This document shows positions 1 to 10,143 of a stretch of 64,000 nt of DNA, in pieces; position 1 is the first letter of the stretch; each line of letters starts with the position of its first letter. This stretch comes from Betaproteobacteria bacterium (GTDB lineage: Bacteria; Pseudomonadota; Gammaproteobacteria; Burkholderiales; Casimicrobiaceae). The DNA is taken from the NCBI GenBank assembly GCA_013298765.1, contig JAAFJA010000001.1, positions 1 to 64,000 on the forward strand, in the 5' to 3' direction. Under the pieces are notes generated by a model. It saw only the letters and a program-made list of their open reading frames with translations. It ran no database searches and was not told where the DNA came from. Made by a program: the position numbers and the translations under genes.

Positions 1-161
1 ACGCAGATTCCATGATGGCACGGGCCACGATAGAGCCCAATTATGTTGCCGGATATACGACTGCAAGCACTTCCGCTTCGCCAGACCTATCGATCAGTTT
101 CTTGCCTTTCGGGGGGAGTCCATATAGGAAGGGTTAGGCCGCTCCTTGCAGGATTGCGCAC

Positions 162-596
162 TCATTGGATGCTCCAACTCAGCCTGTAGGCCGGCCCAGA
201 CGCTGTATACCGGGCTTCTCTATCGCAGTGGTGCAACTCGGCGTTCGCTGTCTTTGCCGTAGGCGGAACTTCGCTTCTACATGGTCGAAGGAGAGCCTCT
301 AGTTCATCCCACCTTGCGTTGAGGCTGCCGTGTCCTGGATGGGACTCTGTGCTGGCCTTGCCGGACTCAAAGAGGGCATTCCACTCGACAAATATTTGCC
401 ATTGCTCGACCTCTTGGTCGAGTTCTGATTTGCCGATTGGCCAAATGACATACGTGCTGAGGTATTCATCCTCCGCTTCATCGAACAACGACTTAAAGCG
501 GTGTGGAATACCGCCAACATCCGCGACACCGGCTCGCGGACCGTCGTACCACTCGTTTTCGACGAGCACCATTTCAGGAGGACCGAACTTGTTCAT
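162..596 (-). CDS. hypothetical protein, possibly frameshifted at its 3' end
   Basis: I do not recognise this 144-residue protein. The first 100 residues look like a real acidic soluble protein (for example VLVENEWYDGPRAG and FKSLFDEAEDEYL). There is no signal peptide or membrane segment. The last 45 residues, from about LLRPCRSE, are Cys/Arg/Ser-rich and less convincing. Another reverse frame just downstream, ending with a stop at 41-43, reads more like protein (YGLPPKGKKLIDRSGEAEV), so the true C-terminus may have been lost by a frameshift. A second ATG at M-V-L-V is a possible start. The stretch near 255-275 resembles the right arm of the translated palindrome described at 26752. Confidence 0.5.
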   Translation of the reverse strand: MNKFGPPEMVLVENEWYDGPRAGVADVGGIPHRFKSLFDEAEDEYLSTYVIWPIGKSELDQEVEQWQIFVEWNALFESGKASTESHPGHGSLNARWDELEALLRPCRSEVPPTAKTANAELHHCDREARYTASGPAYRLSWSIQ

Positions 597-662
597 TGGT
601 GAACTTGTGTTTGAGCGGCTTAACGTGTTTTATACACGCGATGCGACGATAACTTTTTATTA

Positions 663-815
663 ATGCAATTCACGCCACGCATTTTTCCCTCACAACTCGT
701 TGAATTCAATCGTCAAAGGCGGTTGTACTGCAATTGCGCACAGTTTAACGGCGGAACCAGCATCGGCCGGATCATTCTCGTTGCGGCGCTGCTCGGGACG
801 TACCTTCTCGCCTGA
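663..815 (+). CDS. possible 50-residue small membrane protein
   Basis: An ATG at 663 opens a 50-codon frame ending in TGA at 813-815. The N-terminal half is basic and contains a Cys-x-Cys (YCNCAQFNGG). The C-terminal end is a clean hydrophobic segment, GRIILVAALLGTYLLA, that could span the membrane. No good Shine-Dalgarno sequence precedes the ATG, and no family is recognised. The stop codon runs into the palindrome at 814-840, which could act as a transcript end. It could equally be the tail of a decayed gene. Confidence 0.3.
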   Translation: MQFTPRIFPSQLVEFNRQRRLYCNCAQFNGGTSIGRIILVAALLGTYLLA

Positions 816-840
816 TGGGTATCACTTCGCTCCACCCATC
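814..840. repeat. REP-like palindrome (GATGGGT / ACCCATC)
   Basis: GATGGGT at 814-820 is mirrored by ACCCATC at 834-840 around a 13-base loop. The wording resembles dispersed GATGGGT palindromes common in proteobacterial genomes. It lies just downstream of the uvrB stop codon and may act as a transcript-end hairpin. There is no T-run, so a classical intrinsic terminator is unlikely. Confidence 0.5.
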
Positions 841-863
841 CTACGCGGGCCAACGCGTCGGTG

Positions 864-2894
864 CTAAGTTTCTACTTTCCCTACACCAAACATTTGCTCT
901 TTGAGCTTGGTGAGCTGATCGCGAAGGTCTGCGGCTTTTTCAAACTCGAGATTCTTTGCGGCTTCGAACATGGCTTTTTCGAGCGACTTGAGTGTTTTCT
1001 CTTGCTGCTTTTCGTCCAACTGCGCGAACTGGTTTTTCGCTTTGGCGTCGCGGCCTTTTTTCTTTTCGTCTTCAGCGTTGTAGACGCCGTCGATGATGTC
1101 TTTGATTTTCTTTTGAATACCCAGAGGCGTGATGCCGTTGGCGACGTTGAATTCGGTTTGTTTTCTCCGGCGACGCTCGGTCTCGTCCATCGCCTTTTTC
1201 ATCGAATCGGTGATTTTTTCCGCGTAGAGAATTGCGGTGCCGTTGATGTGTCGTGCGGCGCGGCCAATGGTTTGAATGAGCGAGCGTTCGGCGCGCAGGA
1301 AGCCTTCCTTGTCTGCATCCAAAATCGCGACGAGTGAGACTTCGGGAATGTCCAAACCTTCGCGAAGCAAATTGATGCCGACCAAAACATCGAACTCGCC
1401 CAATCGCAAATCGCGGATGATCTCCACACGCTCGACTGTGTCGATATCGCTATGAAGGTAGCGCGCTTTGAGCCCGTTCTCGTTCAAGTAATCAGTTAGG
1501 TCTTCCGCCATGCGCTTGGTGAGCGTGGTCACCAGCACCCGCTCGCCAACCTTCACGCGCGCATTCGCCTCGGCGAGTAAATCGTCGACCTGTTTGCTTG
1601 CGGGGCGCACGAGCAAGATCGGATCCACCAGCCCAGTCGGGCGCACCACCTGTTCCGCCACTTGCCCCGCGTGTTTCTTTTCGTAATCCGCCGGGGTCGC
1701 AGACACGAAAACCGTTTGCGGCATCAGGCGTTCAAACTCTTCAAACTTGAGCGGACGATTGTCGAGCGCACTCGGAAGCCGAAACCCGTAGTTCACAAGG
1801 TTTTCTTTGCGCGAACGATCCCCGTGATACATGCCGCCCACCTGACTCACCGTCACGTGCGACTCATCGATAAACATGAGCGCATTGTTCGGCAGATAGT
1901 CAATCAACGTCGGCGGCGCTTCACCGGCTTGGCGGCCGCTCATGTGTCGCGAATAGTTTTCGATGCCTTTGCAGAAGCCAATCTCTTGGAGCATTTCAAG
2001 ATCAAAGCGCGTGCGCTGCTCGATCCTTTGCGCTTCGAGCAGTTTCATGTCCTTCACGAATTCTTCTTTGCGCTCGGCGAGTTCGAGTTTGATCGCCTCC
2101 ATAGCGCGAAGCACGTTGGAGCGGGGCGACACGTAATGCGAGCCCGGAAACACCGTGAAGCGTCCAATCTTTTGCTTAATGTGTCCGGTGAGCGGATCGA
2201 ACAATTGCATTTGTTCAATCTCGTCGTCGAAGAACGTCACTCGCAGCGCGGTTTCCGCGTTCTCCGCAGGAAAAATATCCATGACCTCCCCGCGCACGCG
2301 AAAGCGCCCGCGGGTGAAATCCATGTCGTTGCGGTCGTACTGCATTTCAGTGAGCCGACGAATTGCCGCGCGCTGATCGAGTTTGTCGCCTTCGCGCAAA
2401 TGCAAAATCATCGAGTGGTAATCCACGGGATCACCGATACCGTAAATGCACGAGACGGAGGCCACGATCACGCAGTCGGGCCGCTCCATGATGCTTTTGG
2501 TCGCTGACAAACGCATCTGTTCGATGTGCTCATTGATCGCGCTGTCTTTCTCGATGTAGAGATCACGCGAAGGCACGTACGCCTCGGGTTGGTAGTAGTC
2601 GTAGTACGAAACGAAATACTCCACTGCGTTATCCGGAAAAAACTCTCGAAACTCCGAATAGAGCTGCGCGGCGAGCGTTTTGTTGGGCGCGAGCACGATC
2701 GCCGGCCGCCCAGTTTGCGCGATAACGTTCGCCATCGTGAACGTCTTGCCGGAGCCCGTTACGCCGAGCAGGGTTTGATACTGCAAACCTGATTCGATGC
2801 CGTCGACGAGGGTTGCGATCGCAGTGGGCTGGTCGCCTGCAGGCGGAAAGGGTTGTTCGAGGGAATACGGCGAATTGGGGTAAGAGACACGCAT
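864..2894 (-). CDS. uvrB: excinuclease ABC subunit B
   Basis: UvrB is the DNA-damage-verifying helicase of nucleotide excision repair. It takes damaged DNA from UvrA and recruits UvrC. The 676-residue length is normal for the family. Visible features are Walker A GVTGSGKT at residues 44-51, the beta-hairpin region [12 protein letters not shown], a DEAD-like IDESHV near 340, helicase motif [11 protein letters not shown] near 540, and a C-terminal UVR coiled-coil motif around 636-671. The start ATG at 2894 gives the usual N-terminus, [11 protein letters not shown]. It has no Shine-Dalgarno sequence and lies about 7 bases below a -10 box, so translation is probably leaderless. Expression is likely LexA-controlled through the box at 2922-2941. 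Confidence 0.98.
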   Translation of the reverse strand: MRVSYPNSPYSLEQPFPPAGDQPTAIATLVDGIESGLQYQTLLGVTGSGKTFTMANVIAQTGRPAIVLAPNKTLAAQLYSEFREFFPDNAVEYFVSYYDYYQPEAYVPSRDLYIEKDSAINEHIEQMRLSATKSIMERPDCVIVASVSCIYGIGDPVDYHSMILHLREGDKLDQRAAIRRLTEMQYDRNDMDFTRGRFRVRGEVMDIFPAENAETALRVTFFDDEIEQMQLFDPLTGHIKQKIGRFTVFPGSHYVSPRSNVLRAMEAIKLELAERKEEFVKDMKLLEAQRIEQRTRFDLEMLQEIGFCKGIENYSRHMSGRQAGEAPPTLIDYLPNNALMFIDESHVTVSQVGGMYHGDRSRKENLVNYGFRLPSALDNRPLKFEEFERLMPQTVFVSATPADYEKKHAGQVAEQVVRPTGLVDPILLVRPASKQVDDLLAEANARVKVGERVLVTTLTKRMAEDLTDYLNENGLKARYLHSDIDTVERVEIIRDLRLGEFDVLVGINLLREGLDIPEVSLVAILDADKEGFLRAERSLIQTIGRAARHINGTAILYAEKITDSMKKAMDETERRRRKQTEFNVANGITPLGIQKKIKDIIDGVYNAEDEKKKGRDAKAKNQFAQLDEKQQEKTLKSLEKAMFEAAKNLEFEKAADLRDQLTKLKEQMFGVGKVET

Positions 2895-2900
2895 TGCACG

Positions 2901-2941
2901 ATTATCTCGCCGTCGCGGAAATACTGCAAATACGTACAGCC
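2901..2941 (-). promoter_or_regulatory. uvrB promoter with LexA (SOS) box
   Basis: On the reverse strand TTGCAG (2929-2924) and GATAAT (2906-2901) are separated by exactly 17 bases, which fits a sigma-70 promoter. The -35 element lies inside TACTG-N10-CAG (2922-2941), matching the CTG-N10-CAG SOS-box pattern. A bound LexA would cover the -35 box. The predicted transcription start falls on or next to the uvrB ATG at 2894. Confidence 0.72.
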
Positions 2942-3154
2942 CTCCTCTTGCCGGTCCGATTTCGAAACGTTACCGCCTGAAGAAAAGCGCTCAGTTTCGG
3001 CCAAACGCAACGCTGCCTCAAGCGCGAAGCGAACCGACAGCGTCGAGGCAGACAATCGGGCAGTAATCCTAAAGAGTTTGCGCGCTAGTATCCGCTTAGC
3101 GATACGCCGCAAGCACGCTCTCAAAAAAAACAGCATCAATTCATCGAGGAATCT

Positions 3155-6100
3155 ATGACATCGTCACGCCGAAACCGCACATTCCACGGATGGGCGATAG
3201 TTGTATTGGGGGCGCTTTCTTGGGCAGCAACACTCGCGCATGCTGCGCCGTTCACTCCAGGAAACGTGGTTGTGTACCGACTGGGCAATGGCGCCGCCGC
3301 GTTGACCACCGCGGCAACACCCGCGTTCCTCGATGAGTACTTCGTTACCGGGTCTACTGCCACCTTGGTGCAATCGGTCCCGTTACCCACGGTTGTTTCG
3401 GGCTCAAATTTCAGAGTTACGGCGAGCGGCACTGCAACAAGCGACGGTATGCTGACCCGCTCGGTTGACGGGCGATATCTGCTGGCGACAGGCTACGACG
3501 CAGCCGTCTCGACCGCGAGCGTGACGACGGCAGCGGGGGTATTGCGTGTCGTCGGACGCGTTTACGCCGACGCGACGATCGACAGCTCAACCGCGCTCAC
3601 GGACGCCGCCGCGAGCCCAACGAACTTCCGCGGCGCCGCGTCTATCGATGGTTCAGCATTTTGGGTGGTTGGCAACACCGGGACAGCCGTGCGCTACGCG
3701 GCGCTCGGCGCGACGACGTCGACCCAGCTTTTTTCGATTCCGTCCAATTTTCGATCAATCAACATCTTCGACGGACAGCTCTACATCGCAGGGACGGCGG
3801 GCACCATTCGCTTCGGAACAGTCGGAACGGGCACCCCGACCACTGCCCCACAGGTACTCAACAATCTTCCAGGAATAGCCACCTCGGCGGGGGCATACAC
3901 CCAGTTCTACTTTGCCGATCTGGACGCGGGCGTCCCGGGCGTCGATACGCTCTACGTCGCTGACGAAACCGCCAGTACGGGTTTCATCGCAAAGTATTCG
4001 CTGGTCGGTGGCAGCTGGACAGCAAACGGCACGTTCGCTGTAGGCAGCGGAAACAGCTTCATCGGATTGACGGGCAAGACTTCAGGCTCGAACGTGACAC
4101 TCTTCGCGACACGTGCCGGAACCAGCATCGGCTCGCAACTGATGACGATCACCGATGCAAGCGGCTACAACGCGACGTTTACTCCAACCGGCAGCGTCGT
4201 TGCAACCGCCGCGACCAACACAGCATTGCGTGGCGTTGCTCTCGCACCGCAGGTGTCGCTCACTGTAACGCCCTCCGCAGGCGCAAACGGGAGCATTTCG
4301 CCCGCTACAGCGCAGACGGCATTCTTGGGCACAACGGTAGCGTTCACAGTAACGCCGGACGCCGGTTACTCATCGGTGGTCGGCGGCACCTGTGGAGGCT
4401 CGCTCTCTGGCAACACCTACACAACTAACGCGCTGACAGTCAACTGCACCGTTGTCGCAAGCTTCGTGGCGATACCGACCTTCACCGTGACGCCGAGCAC
4501 AATTGGTAGCGGCACAATTTCTCCCACTGCGCCAGTCTCCGTGTTGTCGGGCGCAACGACACAATTTACGGTCACGCCCTCGCCAGGATTCTCAACCAGC
4601 GTAGGCGGCACCTGCGGCGGCAGTTTGGTGGGAACAACTTACACGACCAACGCAGTGTCGGCCGACTGCACGGTGGAAGCAACGTTCACCCAAATCACTT
4701 ACACCGTGACGCCGAGCGCGGGCGCGAACGGCTCAATCACGCCAAACACGCCGCAAACCGTGAACTCCGGTGCGACGCAAGCATTCACCGTGACACCCAA
4801 CAGCGGTTTCACAGCGTCGGTCGCCGGAAGCTGCGGCGGCGCGCTGGTGGGCACCACGTTCACGACTAACCCGATCACAGCAAACTGCACGGTAGACGCG
4901 AGCTTTGCGCCACTTCCGACTTACACCGTAACGCTGAATTCGACGGCTAACGGAAATGTTTCGCCTGCTACTTCGCAAACGGTGACTCAAGGCAATTCGA
5001 TCACCTTCACTGCGACCCCCCTCACGGGATATTCGGTCATCATGAGCGGTTGCGGAGGCAAGATGAATAATGGCACCTTCATCACCGCGCCAGTGACTGC
5101 AGATTGCACGGTGAAGGCCTCGTTTGCGCAGAAGAACATTTTGTTTGTCGGCAACAGCTACACCTTCGCGCGTGTTGATCCTGCAATGACCTACAACGCT
5201 GCAAACGTGAATGACTTGACCGCAGACTTCAACGCAGCCTTCCCCAACGGTAGCAACAGCTGGCCCTTCGTGGGTGGCGTGTGCACGGGCATTCCGTCGG
5301 ATGATGGTTGCTTTGAACCCCACCCATGGGGCGGCGTCCCAGGCATCTTCAAGGCACTCTCAAGCCAGGCCGGCTTCGACTTCAACGTCTCTCATTCAAC
5401 GCGAAACGCCGCATCACTTCGCGGGCATTTCTTGAATACTGCGAATGCAGTATGGGATCTGCGCGGGAACATCGCAAGCCAAAAATGGGACATCGTCACC
5501 ATTCAAGGCCAGAGCGACGAACCGCTTCCGTCAAACAAATCGAAGAACGGCGATCCAGTTCGCTTCAAAACCTATGCGAACCAAATCGCGAGGTATGTGT
5601 ACCAAGGCAACGGGCAGACGACGAACTTGGTCACGAGCGAACAAGCAATTTACGCAGCCGAGGGATTCGGAACCAGTAACAGCACAACGCCGCGCACGAT
5701 CCCGCCAAACTTCAACGCGAACCCGGCGGCAACCGTGTTCGTCATGCAAAACTGGTCGCGCCCCGATATGGTGGAGCCACACAAGTGCACCAGAGCCGAC
5801 TTCACGTCGCTCGACGGTGCGCCGATTCTTGACCCAACGTGTTCAGGAAACACCAACGGCACGGGTGGGGAAAACAATGTGTTCTACACCGCACAGAGCA
5901 CCACTGCGCTCAACTTGAACGACATCACGACCGACATGAATAGTTCGCTCAGTTCGCTGATCTCTGTGAGCTCGCTGTTCAGCGGAGTGATCCCAACGGG
6001 AAATGCATTCCAAAAGGCGGTCAATGCGGGGGTCGTAAAAAACAGCGCGTTCTACAACGCTGCTGGGGTGTATGACGAAAGCGGCGGTCTCATGAATCTT

Positions 6101-7432
6101 TGGTGGCTGGATCGGACGCACGGCAGTAAACACGGCTCATACTTGAGCGCACTCGTTCACTTCGCGCGAATCACCGGTCAAGATCCCACGCAGTTTGGTA
6201 GCGCAGACGCCGTCGCAGCGGGCCTGACCATATCGCCCGCCGAGGCAACCACGCTGCAACAGATGGCGAAAGCGGCGGTCGTTCCCGCCGCGCCGACCAG
6301 TGTCACGGCAGTTGCTGGAAACGGAGTAGCGACGGTGACATTCTCGGCACCCACGAGTTTGGGCGGCCTCGCCATTTCAGGCTACACCGTCACCTGCGGC
6401 AGCCAAAGCGCGACCGGACCCGCATCGCCGATTACTGTCAGCGGATTGGCGAACGGTGTTGCTGTCGCCTGTACCGTGGTTGCAGCCAATAGTGTCGGTA
6501 GCGGCGAGCCATCCGTCGCATCCAATTCCGTAACGCCGGTCGCACCCTCTACGACAGTGGTCAGCGCAAACATTAACCCGAGCGCGCTCGGCCAAACCGT
6601 CGTGTTCACAGCGACGGTCTCTCCTGGATCAAACAACGGAGGAAGCGTCAGCTTCTTTGACGGCGCGTCTCCACTTTGCGCGAACGTTTCGCTGACTGCT
6701 GCAAATACCGCTGCTTGCGAGACAAGCACGCTGTCGGCCGGCGCACACACGATCTCCGCGAACTACTCCGGAAACGCTGGGTTTGCGGGCAGCGTGTCCG
6801 CAGGGATTGCGCATACCGTGAACGCGTCAAGCATGCTGACGCTCACGGTCGCGAAAACAGGCATGGGCGCAGGCGTAGTCGTCAGCTCACCGCCGGGCAT
6901 TAACTGCGGTAGCGATTGCAGTGAGCCTTACGCAAGCGCAACCCCGGTCACCCTAAGTGCGACGCCGACTGCTGGATTCATCTTCACCGGCTGGCTCGGC
7001 GATTGCACCGGTCGCACAACTTGCCAGTTAACGATGTCAGCTAGCGCCGCAGTGACAGCCACGTTCGCGCCGTCCACAGTCGTACTCAATCTAGATATCG
7101 ACGCCAGTAATACCTACTCGGCAGAAAGCGATGCATTGCTGATCGCGCGCTACCTACTCGGAGTTCGTGGCAATGCGTTGGTCGCGGATACGCTCGCGAG
7201 CAGCGCAGATCCTGTTGTTGTCGCAGAGCGCCTCGGTAATCTCGCACCGATATTTGACGTGGACGGCGATGGACGAGTCGATGCAACAACAGACGCATTG
7301 CTCATCACACGCTATCTTCTCGGCGCGCGAGGCGCAGCGTTAATCAGCGGCGCAGTCTCCGCATCGGCACGGCGCACGTCAGCAATCGACATCGAAGCGT
7401 ATCTGCAAGGCATTACACCGACATTGCCGTAG
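3155..7432 (+). CDS. secreted multidomain protein: InlB-type repeats, SGNH-like domain, FN3, Ig-like, dockerin-like tail
   Basis: This 1425-residue exported protein has a signal peptide ending near residue 30 (LAHA/APF). About 31-365 is a beta-rich, probably propeller-like region. About 366-660 holds four repeats of roughly 73 residues of the divergent InlB B-repeat type (TVTPSAGANGSI ... CGG ... CTV). About 665-1045 resembles an SGNH/DUF4886-type esterase: LFVGNSYTFA supplies a block-I-like GNS, and LDRTHGSKHGSYL supplies the Asp/His of block V. An FN3 domain (about 1046-1130), an Ig-like domain (about 1131-1225) and another bacterial repeat follow. The tail (about 1308-1425) has two dockerin-like half-repeats, each ending ARYLLG or TRYLLG. 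GAGGAA precedes the ATG. Likely cell-surface or secreted; the substrate is unknown. Confidence 0.88.
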   Translation: MTSSRRNRTFHGWAIVVLGALSWAATLAHAAPFTPGNVVVYRLGNGAAALTTAATPAFLDEYFVTGSTATLVQSVPLPTVVSGSNFRVTASGTATSDGMLTRSVDGRYLLATGYDAAVSTASVTTAAGVLRVVGRVYADATIDSSTALTDAAASPTNFRGAASIDGSAFWVVGNTGTAVRYAALGATTSTQLFSIPSNFRSINIFDGQLYIAGTAGTIRFGTVGTGTPTTAPQVLNNLPGIATSAGAYTQFYFADLDAGVPGVDTLYVADETASTGFIAKYSLVGGSWTANGTFAVGSGNSFIGLTGKTSGSNVTLFATRAGTSIGSQLMTITDASGYNATFTPTGSVVATAATNTALRGVALAPQVSLTVTPSAGANGSISPATAQTAFLGTTVAFTVTPDAGYSSVVGGTCGGSLSGNTYTTNALTVNCTVVASFVAIPTFTVTPSTIGSGTISPTAPVSVLSGATTQFTVTPSPGFSTSVGGTCGGSLVGTTYTTNAVSADCTVEATFTQITYTVTPSAGANGSITPNTPQTVNSGATQAFTVTPNSGFTASVAGSCGGALVGTTFTTNPITANCTVDASFAPLPTYTVTLNSTANGNVSPATSQTVTQGNSITFTATPLTGYSVIMSGCGGKMNNGTFITAPVTADCTVKASFAQKNILFVGNSYTFARVDPAMTYNAANVNDLTADFNAAFPNGSNSWPFVGGVCTGIPSDDGCFEPHPWGGVPGIFKALSSQAGFDFNVSHSTRNAASLRGHFLNTANAVWDLRGNIASQKWDIVTIQGQSDEPLPSNKSKNGDPVRFKTYANQIARYVYQGNGQTTNLVTSEQAIYAAEGFGTSNSTTPRTIPPNFNANPAATVFVMQNWSRPDMVEPHKCTRADFTSLDGAPILDPTCSGNTNGTGGENNVFYTAQSTTALNLNDITTDMNSSLSSLISVSSLFSGVIPTGNAFQKAVNAGVVKNSAFYNAAGVYDESGGLMNLWWLDRTHGSKHGSYLSALVHFARITGQDPTQFGSADAVAAGLTISPAEATTLQQMAKAAVVPAAPTSVTAVAGNGVATVTFSAPTSLGGLAISGYTVTCGSQSATGPASPITVSGLANGVAVACTVVAANSVGSGEPSVASNSVTPVAPSTTVVSANINPSALGQTVVFTATVSPGSNNGGSVSFFDGASPLCANVSLTAANTAACETSTLSAGAHTISANYSGNAGFAGSVSAGIAHTVNASSMLTLTVAKTGMGAGVVVSSPPGINCGSDCSEPYASATPVTLSATPTAGFIFTGWLGDCTGRTTCQLTMSASAAVTATFAPSTVVLNLDIDASNTYSAESDALLIARYLLGVRGNALVADTLASSADPVVVAERLGNLAPIFDVDGDGRVDATTDALLITRYLLGARGAALISGAVSASARRTSAIDIEAYLQGITPTLP

Positions 7433-7540
7433 CAGACTGGATACAAACAACAGGCGTTCAGATTAGCGAGCGCCATCGTTGTTGTGTCGTCGAGCCGGAG
7501 CTAATTTGTTGGCGCGGGTCTCGATGCATTCGGTCGCGCA

Positions 7541-7576
7541 GATCGCGCCCATCGCGCCGATCGCGCCGATCGCGCG
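7541..7576. repeat. short tandem repeat, four 9-bp units (gatcgcgcc)
   Basis: Four near-identical 9-base units lie in the 249-base gap between the 1425-residue surface-protein gene and the serine hydrolase gene. The gap holds no other feature I can support. The array is probably replication-slippage sequence; no function is evident. Confidence 0.6.
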
Positions 7577-7681
7577 ACCCATTTTGCGCGTTACATCCAG
7601 TTACTGCCGTTCACTCGACAAAGTCGCTAAGGCATCGTGAAATGCGCGGGTGACATCAAGTCACTTCTTCTAGCGAGCTTC

Positions 7682-9172
7682 ATGAGAAATTTCATCTTCA
7701 CTGCGCTCTCCGTGCTGCGCTGTCGATCTGTGCTTAAGGTTTGTACCGCGATCAGTGCAGGATTCATGATCGCACTCTGCTCCGTCGCAAGCGCGATCGA
7801 AACCGTCACGGTTGTTGAATACTATCAACGCGATTTGGATTCGTACTTCATTACAGGGCGTGCAAGCGAGCAACAATTGCTCGATACGATTCCGGCGTTC
7901 ACGCGTACTGGGGCGGTATTTGTCGCGAACTCTGCGACCAGTCCTCAGAGAGAACAGACGCGTATTTGTCGTTTCTACATTTCGACTGCATCGCCGTTCG
8001 CCAACACACACTTCTACGGACGTGAGACGAGTGACTGCGCGACGATTGCGGCTGCGTCACCTCCCGGCTTCAAGAACGAGGGCTACGATTTTGCGATTGC
8101 AGAGCCAACCACCGCGTCGTCGCAATGCCCCGCCCACGCACGATTTCCGGTGTACCGGGCGTTTCGCCCGACCGGCAACGGTAAAACACCGAACCATAGA
8201 TATTTGGTGGGCATGACGCAGTACAACGCGATGCTTGCGAGCGGATGGATTCCGGAAGGCGTCGCCTTCTGCGCAACATCGGTGATCGATATCGCAACGA
8301 ATGAAACGCGTGCTGCAAACGTACGCGCGATCGAAGAGAACGACCCGCTCTGCCGCAGCATTGCGCCGTTTCACTATCAAGTTGGGAATGCACTCGGCGC
8401 GATCGCCAGTGGGAACGTCGGCGGTTTCGTAGGCGGCGACACCTTTGGCCCAATCGCGTCAGCTACAAAATGGCTTTACGGCGCTTACGTTACCGAGCTG
8501 CGAACTGGTGCGCTAACGAGCGACGACATTCGCTATCTCACATTCCGCAGCGGCTATATAGGATTCCAGGGCTGTGAGCGCGGCGAGACGGTTGCATCGT
8601 GCGCGGAGAGCCCGACTAACAACCGATTTAGCGCTGCCGCAGTCGACAAGTTCGCCTACGGCGGCGGTCACATGCAGCAGCATGCCGTGCAATTCGCGGG
8701 GCTCGGTTCACTCACTCCCGAACCGCTTGGCCGCGAACTTGATCGTGTTCTAAACCTCGGGACAACATCCTCGGTGTTTACGCTGCTGCAGCCTCAGCTC
8801 GCAGGGGGCGTGTACACCACTGCGAACGTCTACGCATCGTTCTTGCGCAAGCTTCTCACGAGCGAGCTTGTTGCAGGAACACAGTATGAAACACACTCAG
8901 TGTGCACCAACCCGACAACCTGCAATGACGCCCTGATTACGCCGTTTCCTACCAATGAAAACCCGCGATACGGGATCGGGCACTGGATTGAAGACACGAC
9001 GGTCAGCGACGGCGCGTACTCAAGCGCTGGCGCGTTCGGCTTTTATCCTTGGATCGACGCGTCGAAACAATACTACGGGGTGATTTCTCGATTCGACCTA
9101 AACGCTGGCTCCGGTTCCGAATCGATCCCATGCGGACGTGCGCTTCGACGCGCATGGAACAACACGAAATAG
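7682..9172 (+). CDS. secreted DUF5648-type plus beta-lactamase-like serine hydrolase
   Basis: An exported protein of 496 residues from the ATG at 7682; a GTG 45 bases upstream is less likely because the signal peptide would then be buried. The hydrophobic signal ends near CSVASA. The first module (VVEYYQRDLDSYFITG ... FYGRETSDCATI) resembles DUF5648, a lectin-like repeat module often carried by secreted hydrolases. The second is a serine beta-lactamase/DD-peptidase-like domain: SATK near residue 260 gives the SxxK nucleophile, and the end FYPWIDASKQYYGVISR is typical of the fold. The natural substrate is unknown and no antibiotic-resistance role is implied. It follows the 1425-residue surface protein on the same strand. 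Confidence 0.75.
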   Translation: MRNFIFTALSVLRCRSVLKVCTAISAGFMIALCSVASAIETVTVVEYYQRDLDSYFITGRASEQQLLDTIPAFTRTGAVFVANSATSPQREQTRICRFYISTASPFANTHFYGRETSDCATIAAASPPGFKNEGYDFAIAEPTTASSQCPAHARFPVYRAFRPTGNGKTPNHRYLVGMTQYNAMLASGWIPEGVAFCATSVIDIATNETRAANVRAIEENDPLCRSIAPFHYQVGNALGAIASGNVGGFVGGDTFGPIASATKWLYGAYVTELRTGALTSDDIRYLTFRSGYIGFQGCERGETVASCAESPTNNRFSAAAVDKFAYGGGHMQQHAVQFAGLGSLTPEPLGRELDRVLNLGTTSSVFTLLQPQLAGGVYTTANVYASFLRKLLTSELVAGTQYETHSVCTNPTTCNDALITPFPTNENPRYGIGHWIEDTTVSDGAYSSAGAFGFYPWIDASKQYYGVISRFDLNAGSGSESIPCGRALRRAWNNTK

Positions 9173-9360
9173 ACGATGCAGCGCGAAGAAGGAAAACGTT
9201 GCTGGCAGTACGACTTCTTGGCGGACATGGCCCCGATGGCAAGAATGCTTGCGCCCAGCAAATCTGCCACGGCGTAGGCAAAACTCCTAGGAAGCAGCGC
9301 TGAATATGTCAACGACCGAAGAAGGCGAAGCGAGTCTTCAGCCCTGCTCGCCAAACGTAC

Positions 9361-9942
9361 TCATCGGAATCGCGCTGCGATTGCGATGCCGACAAACTCT
9401 CCGTCATAGAGCGGGGAAATGGCAACTTTTTTCTGCGACTTCGGATCGACCAGCCACCAGGCGGCAAGCGTTGATACGGCCGCTGCACCTGCGATGTCGC
9501 ACCAGCGATGCCGCTTCGCCTGAACGCGCGTGTGCCCTACGTACGTCGCGAGCGCATAGGCGGGCAATGCGTACTCCCAGCCATGGCGTCGATGAATGTA
9601 GCTTGCTGCAGAGAACGCACGCGCAGCGTGGCCCGAGGGGAACGAAAGGTCATTGGTGCGATCCGGCCGCTCAACCTTCGTTGCCCGTTTCAGGGCCTCG
9701 GTAGCAAGCGTTGTCGCCGAGAACGACGTCGCGAATTGCCACGCTCCTTCCTTGTCGCCACGATACAACTCAAACCCGAGCACGGCGGCGGGCATCGCAT
9801 ACGAAAGCACATCACCAATTTCGCGCTCGGTATCAGCTTCGGTATGTACGGCACTAAACATCGCAACGCTCACGGCAAGTCCGCCCGCAACGCGCGCGAG
9901 CCCACGCGTTTGAATACGCGTCAACGTCTTGGTTGACTGCAC
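9361..9942 (-). CDS. PAP2-family membrane phosphatase
   Basis: A 193-residue member of the type-2 phosphatidic acid phosphatase family, which dephosphorylates lipid phosphates such as phosphatidic acid or undecaprenyl diphosphate at the membrane. All three signature motifs are visible: KRATKVERP (residues 85-93), SFPSGHA (100-106) with the general-acid His, and GHTRVQAKRHRWCD (136-149), where the nucleophilic His is followed by the charge-relay Asp. Hydrophobic segments lie at about 15-30, 47-60 and 125-160. It stands alone, convergent with the hydrolase gene to its left. The exact substrate cannot be read from sequence. Confidence 0.88.
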   Translation of the reverse strand: MQSTKTLTRIQTRGLARVAGGLAVSVAMFSAVHTEADTEREIGDVLSYAMPAAVLGFELYRGDKEGAWQFATSFSATTLATEALKRATKVERPDRTNDLSFPSGHAARAFSAASYIHRRHGWEYALPAYALATYVGHTRVQAKRHRWCDIAGAAAVSTLAAWWLVDPKSQKKVAISPLYDGEFVGIAIAARFR

Positions 9943-10143
9943 GGCATCACCTCCGCCCGAAGAAAACGCGCGAACGTTATCGAGCGAACGAAGGGAGCGT
10001 CAATTCGTAACAACGATTAAGGGGAGACCCGACGCAACGGGCCCGGATGGGAGTGCATTCGGGCTTCTGGTACGGGCCCAGTCGCACCGATCTTCGTGCA
10101 CGGATGAACAGGAAGTGCCGTGCAGCGTCTGGACGTGAGCGGC

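Noticed and set aside
9073-9354. Reverse-strand frame with a hydrophobic segment between the serine hydrolase and PAP2 genes
   Set aside because: Half of it overlaps the conserved end of the serine hydrolase in antisense. There is no ribosome-binding site or family match.
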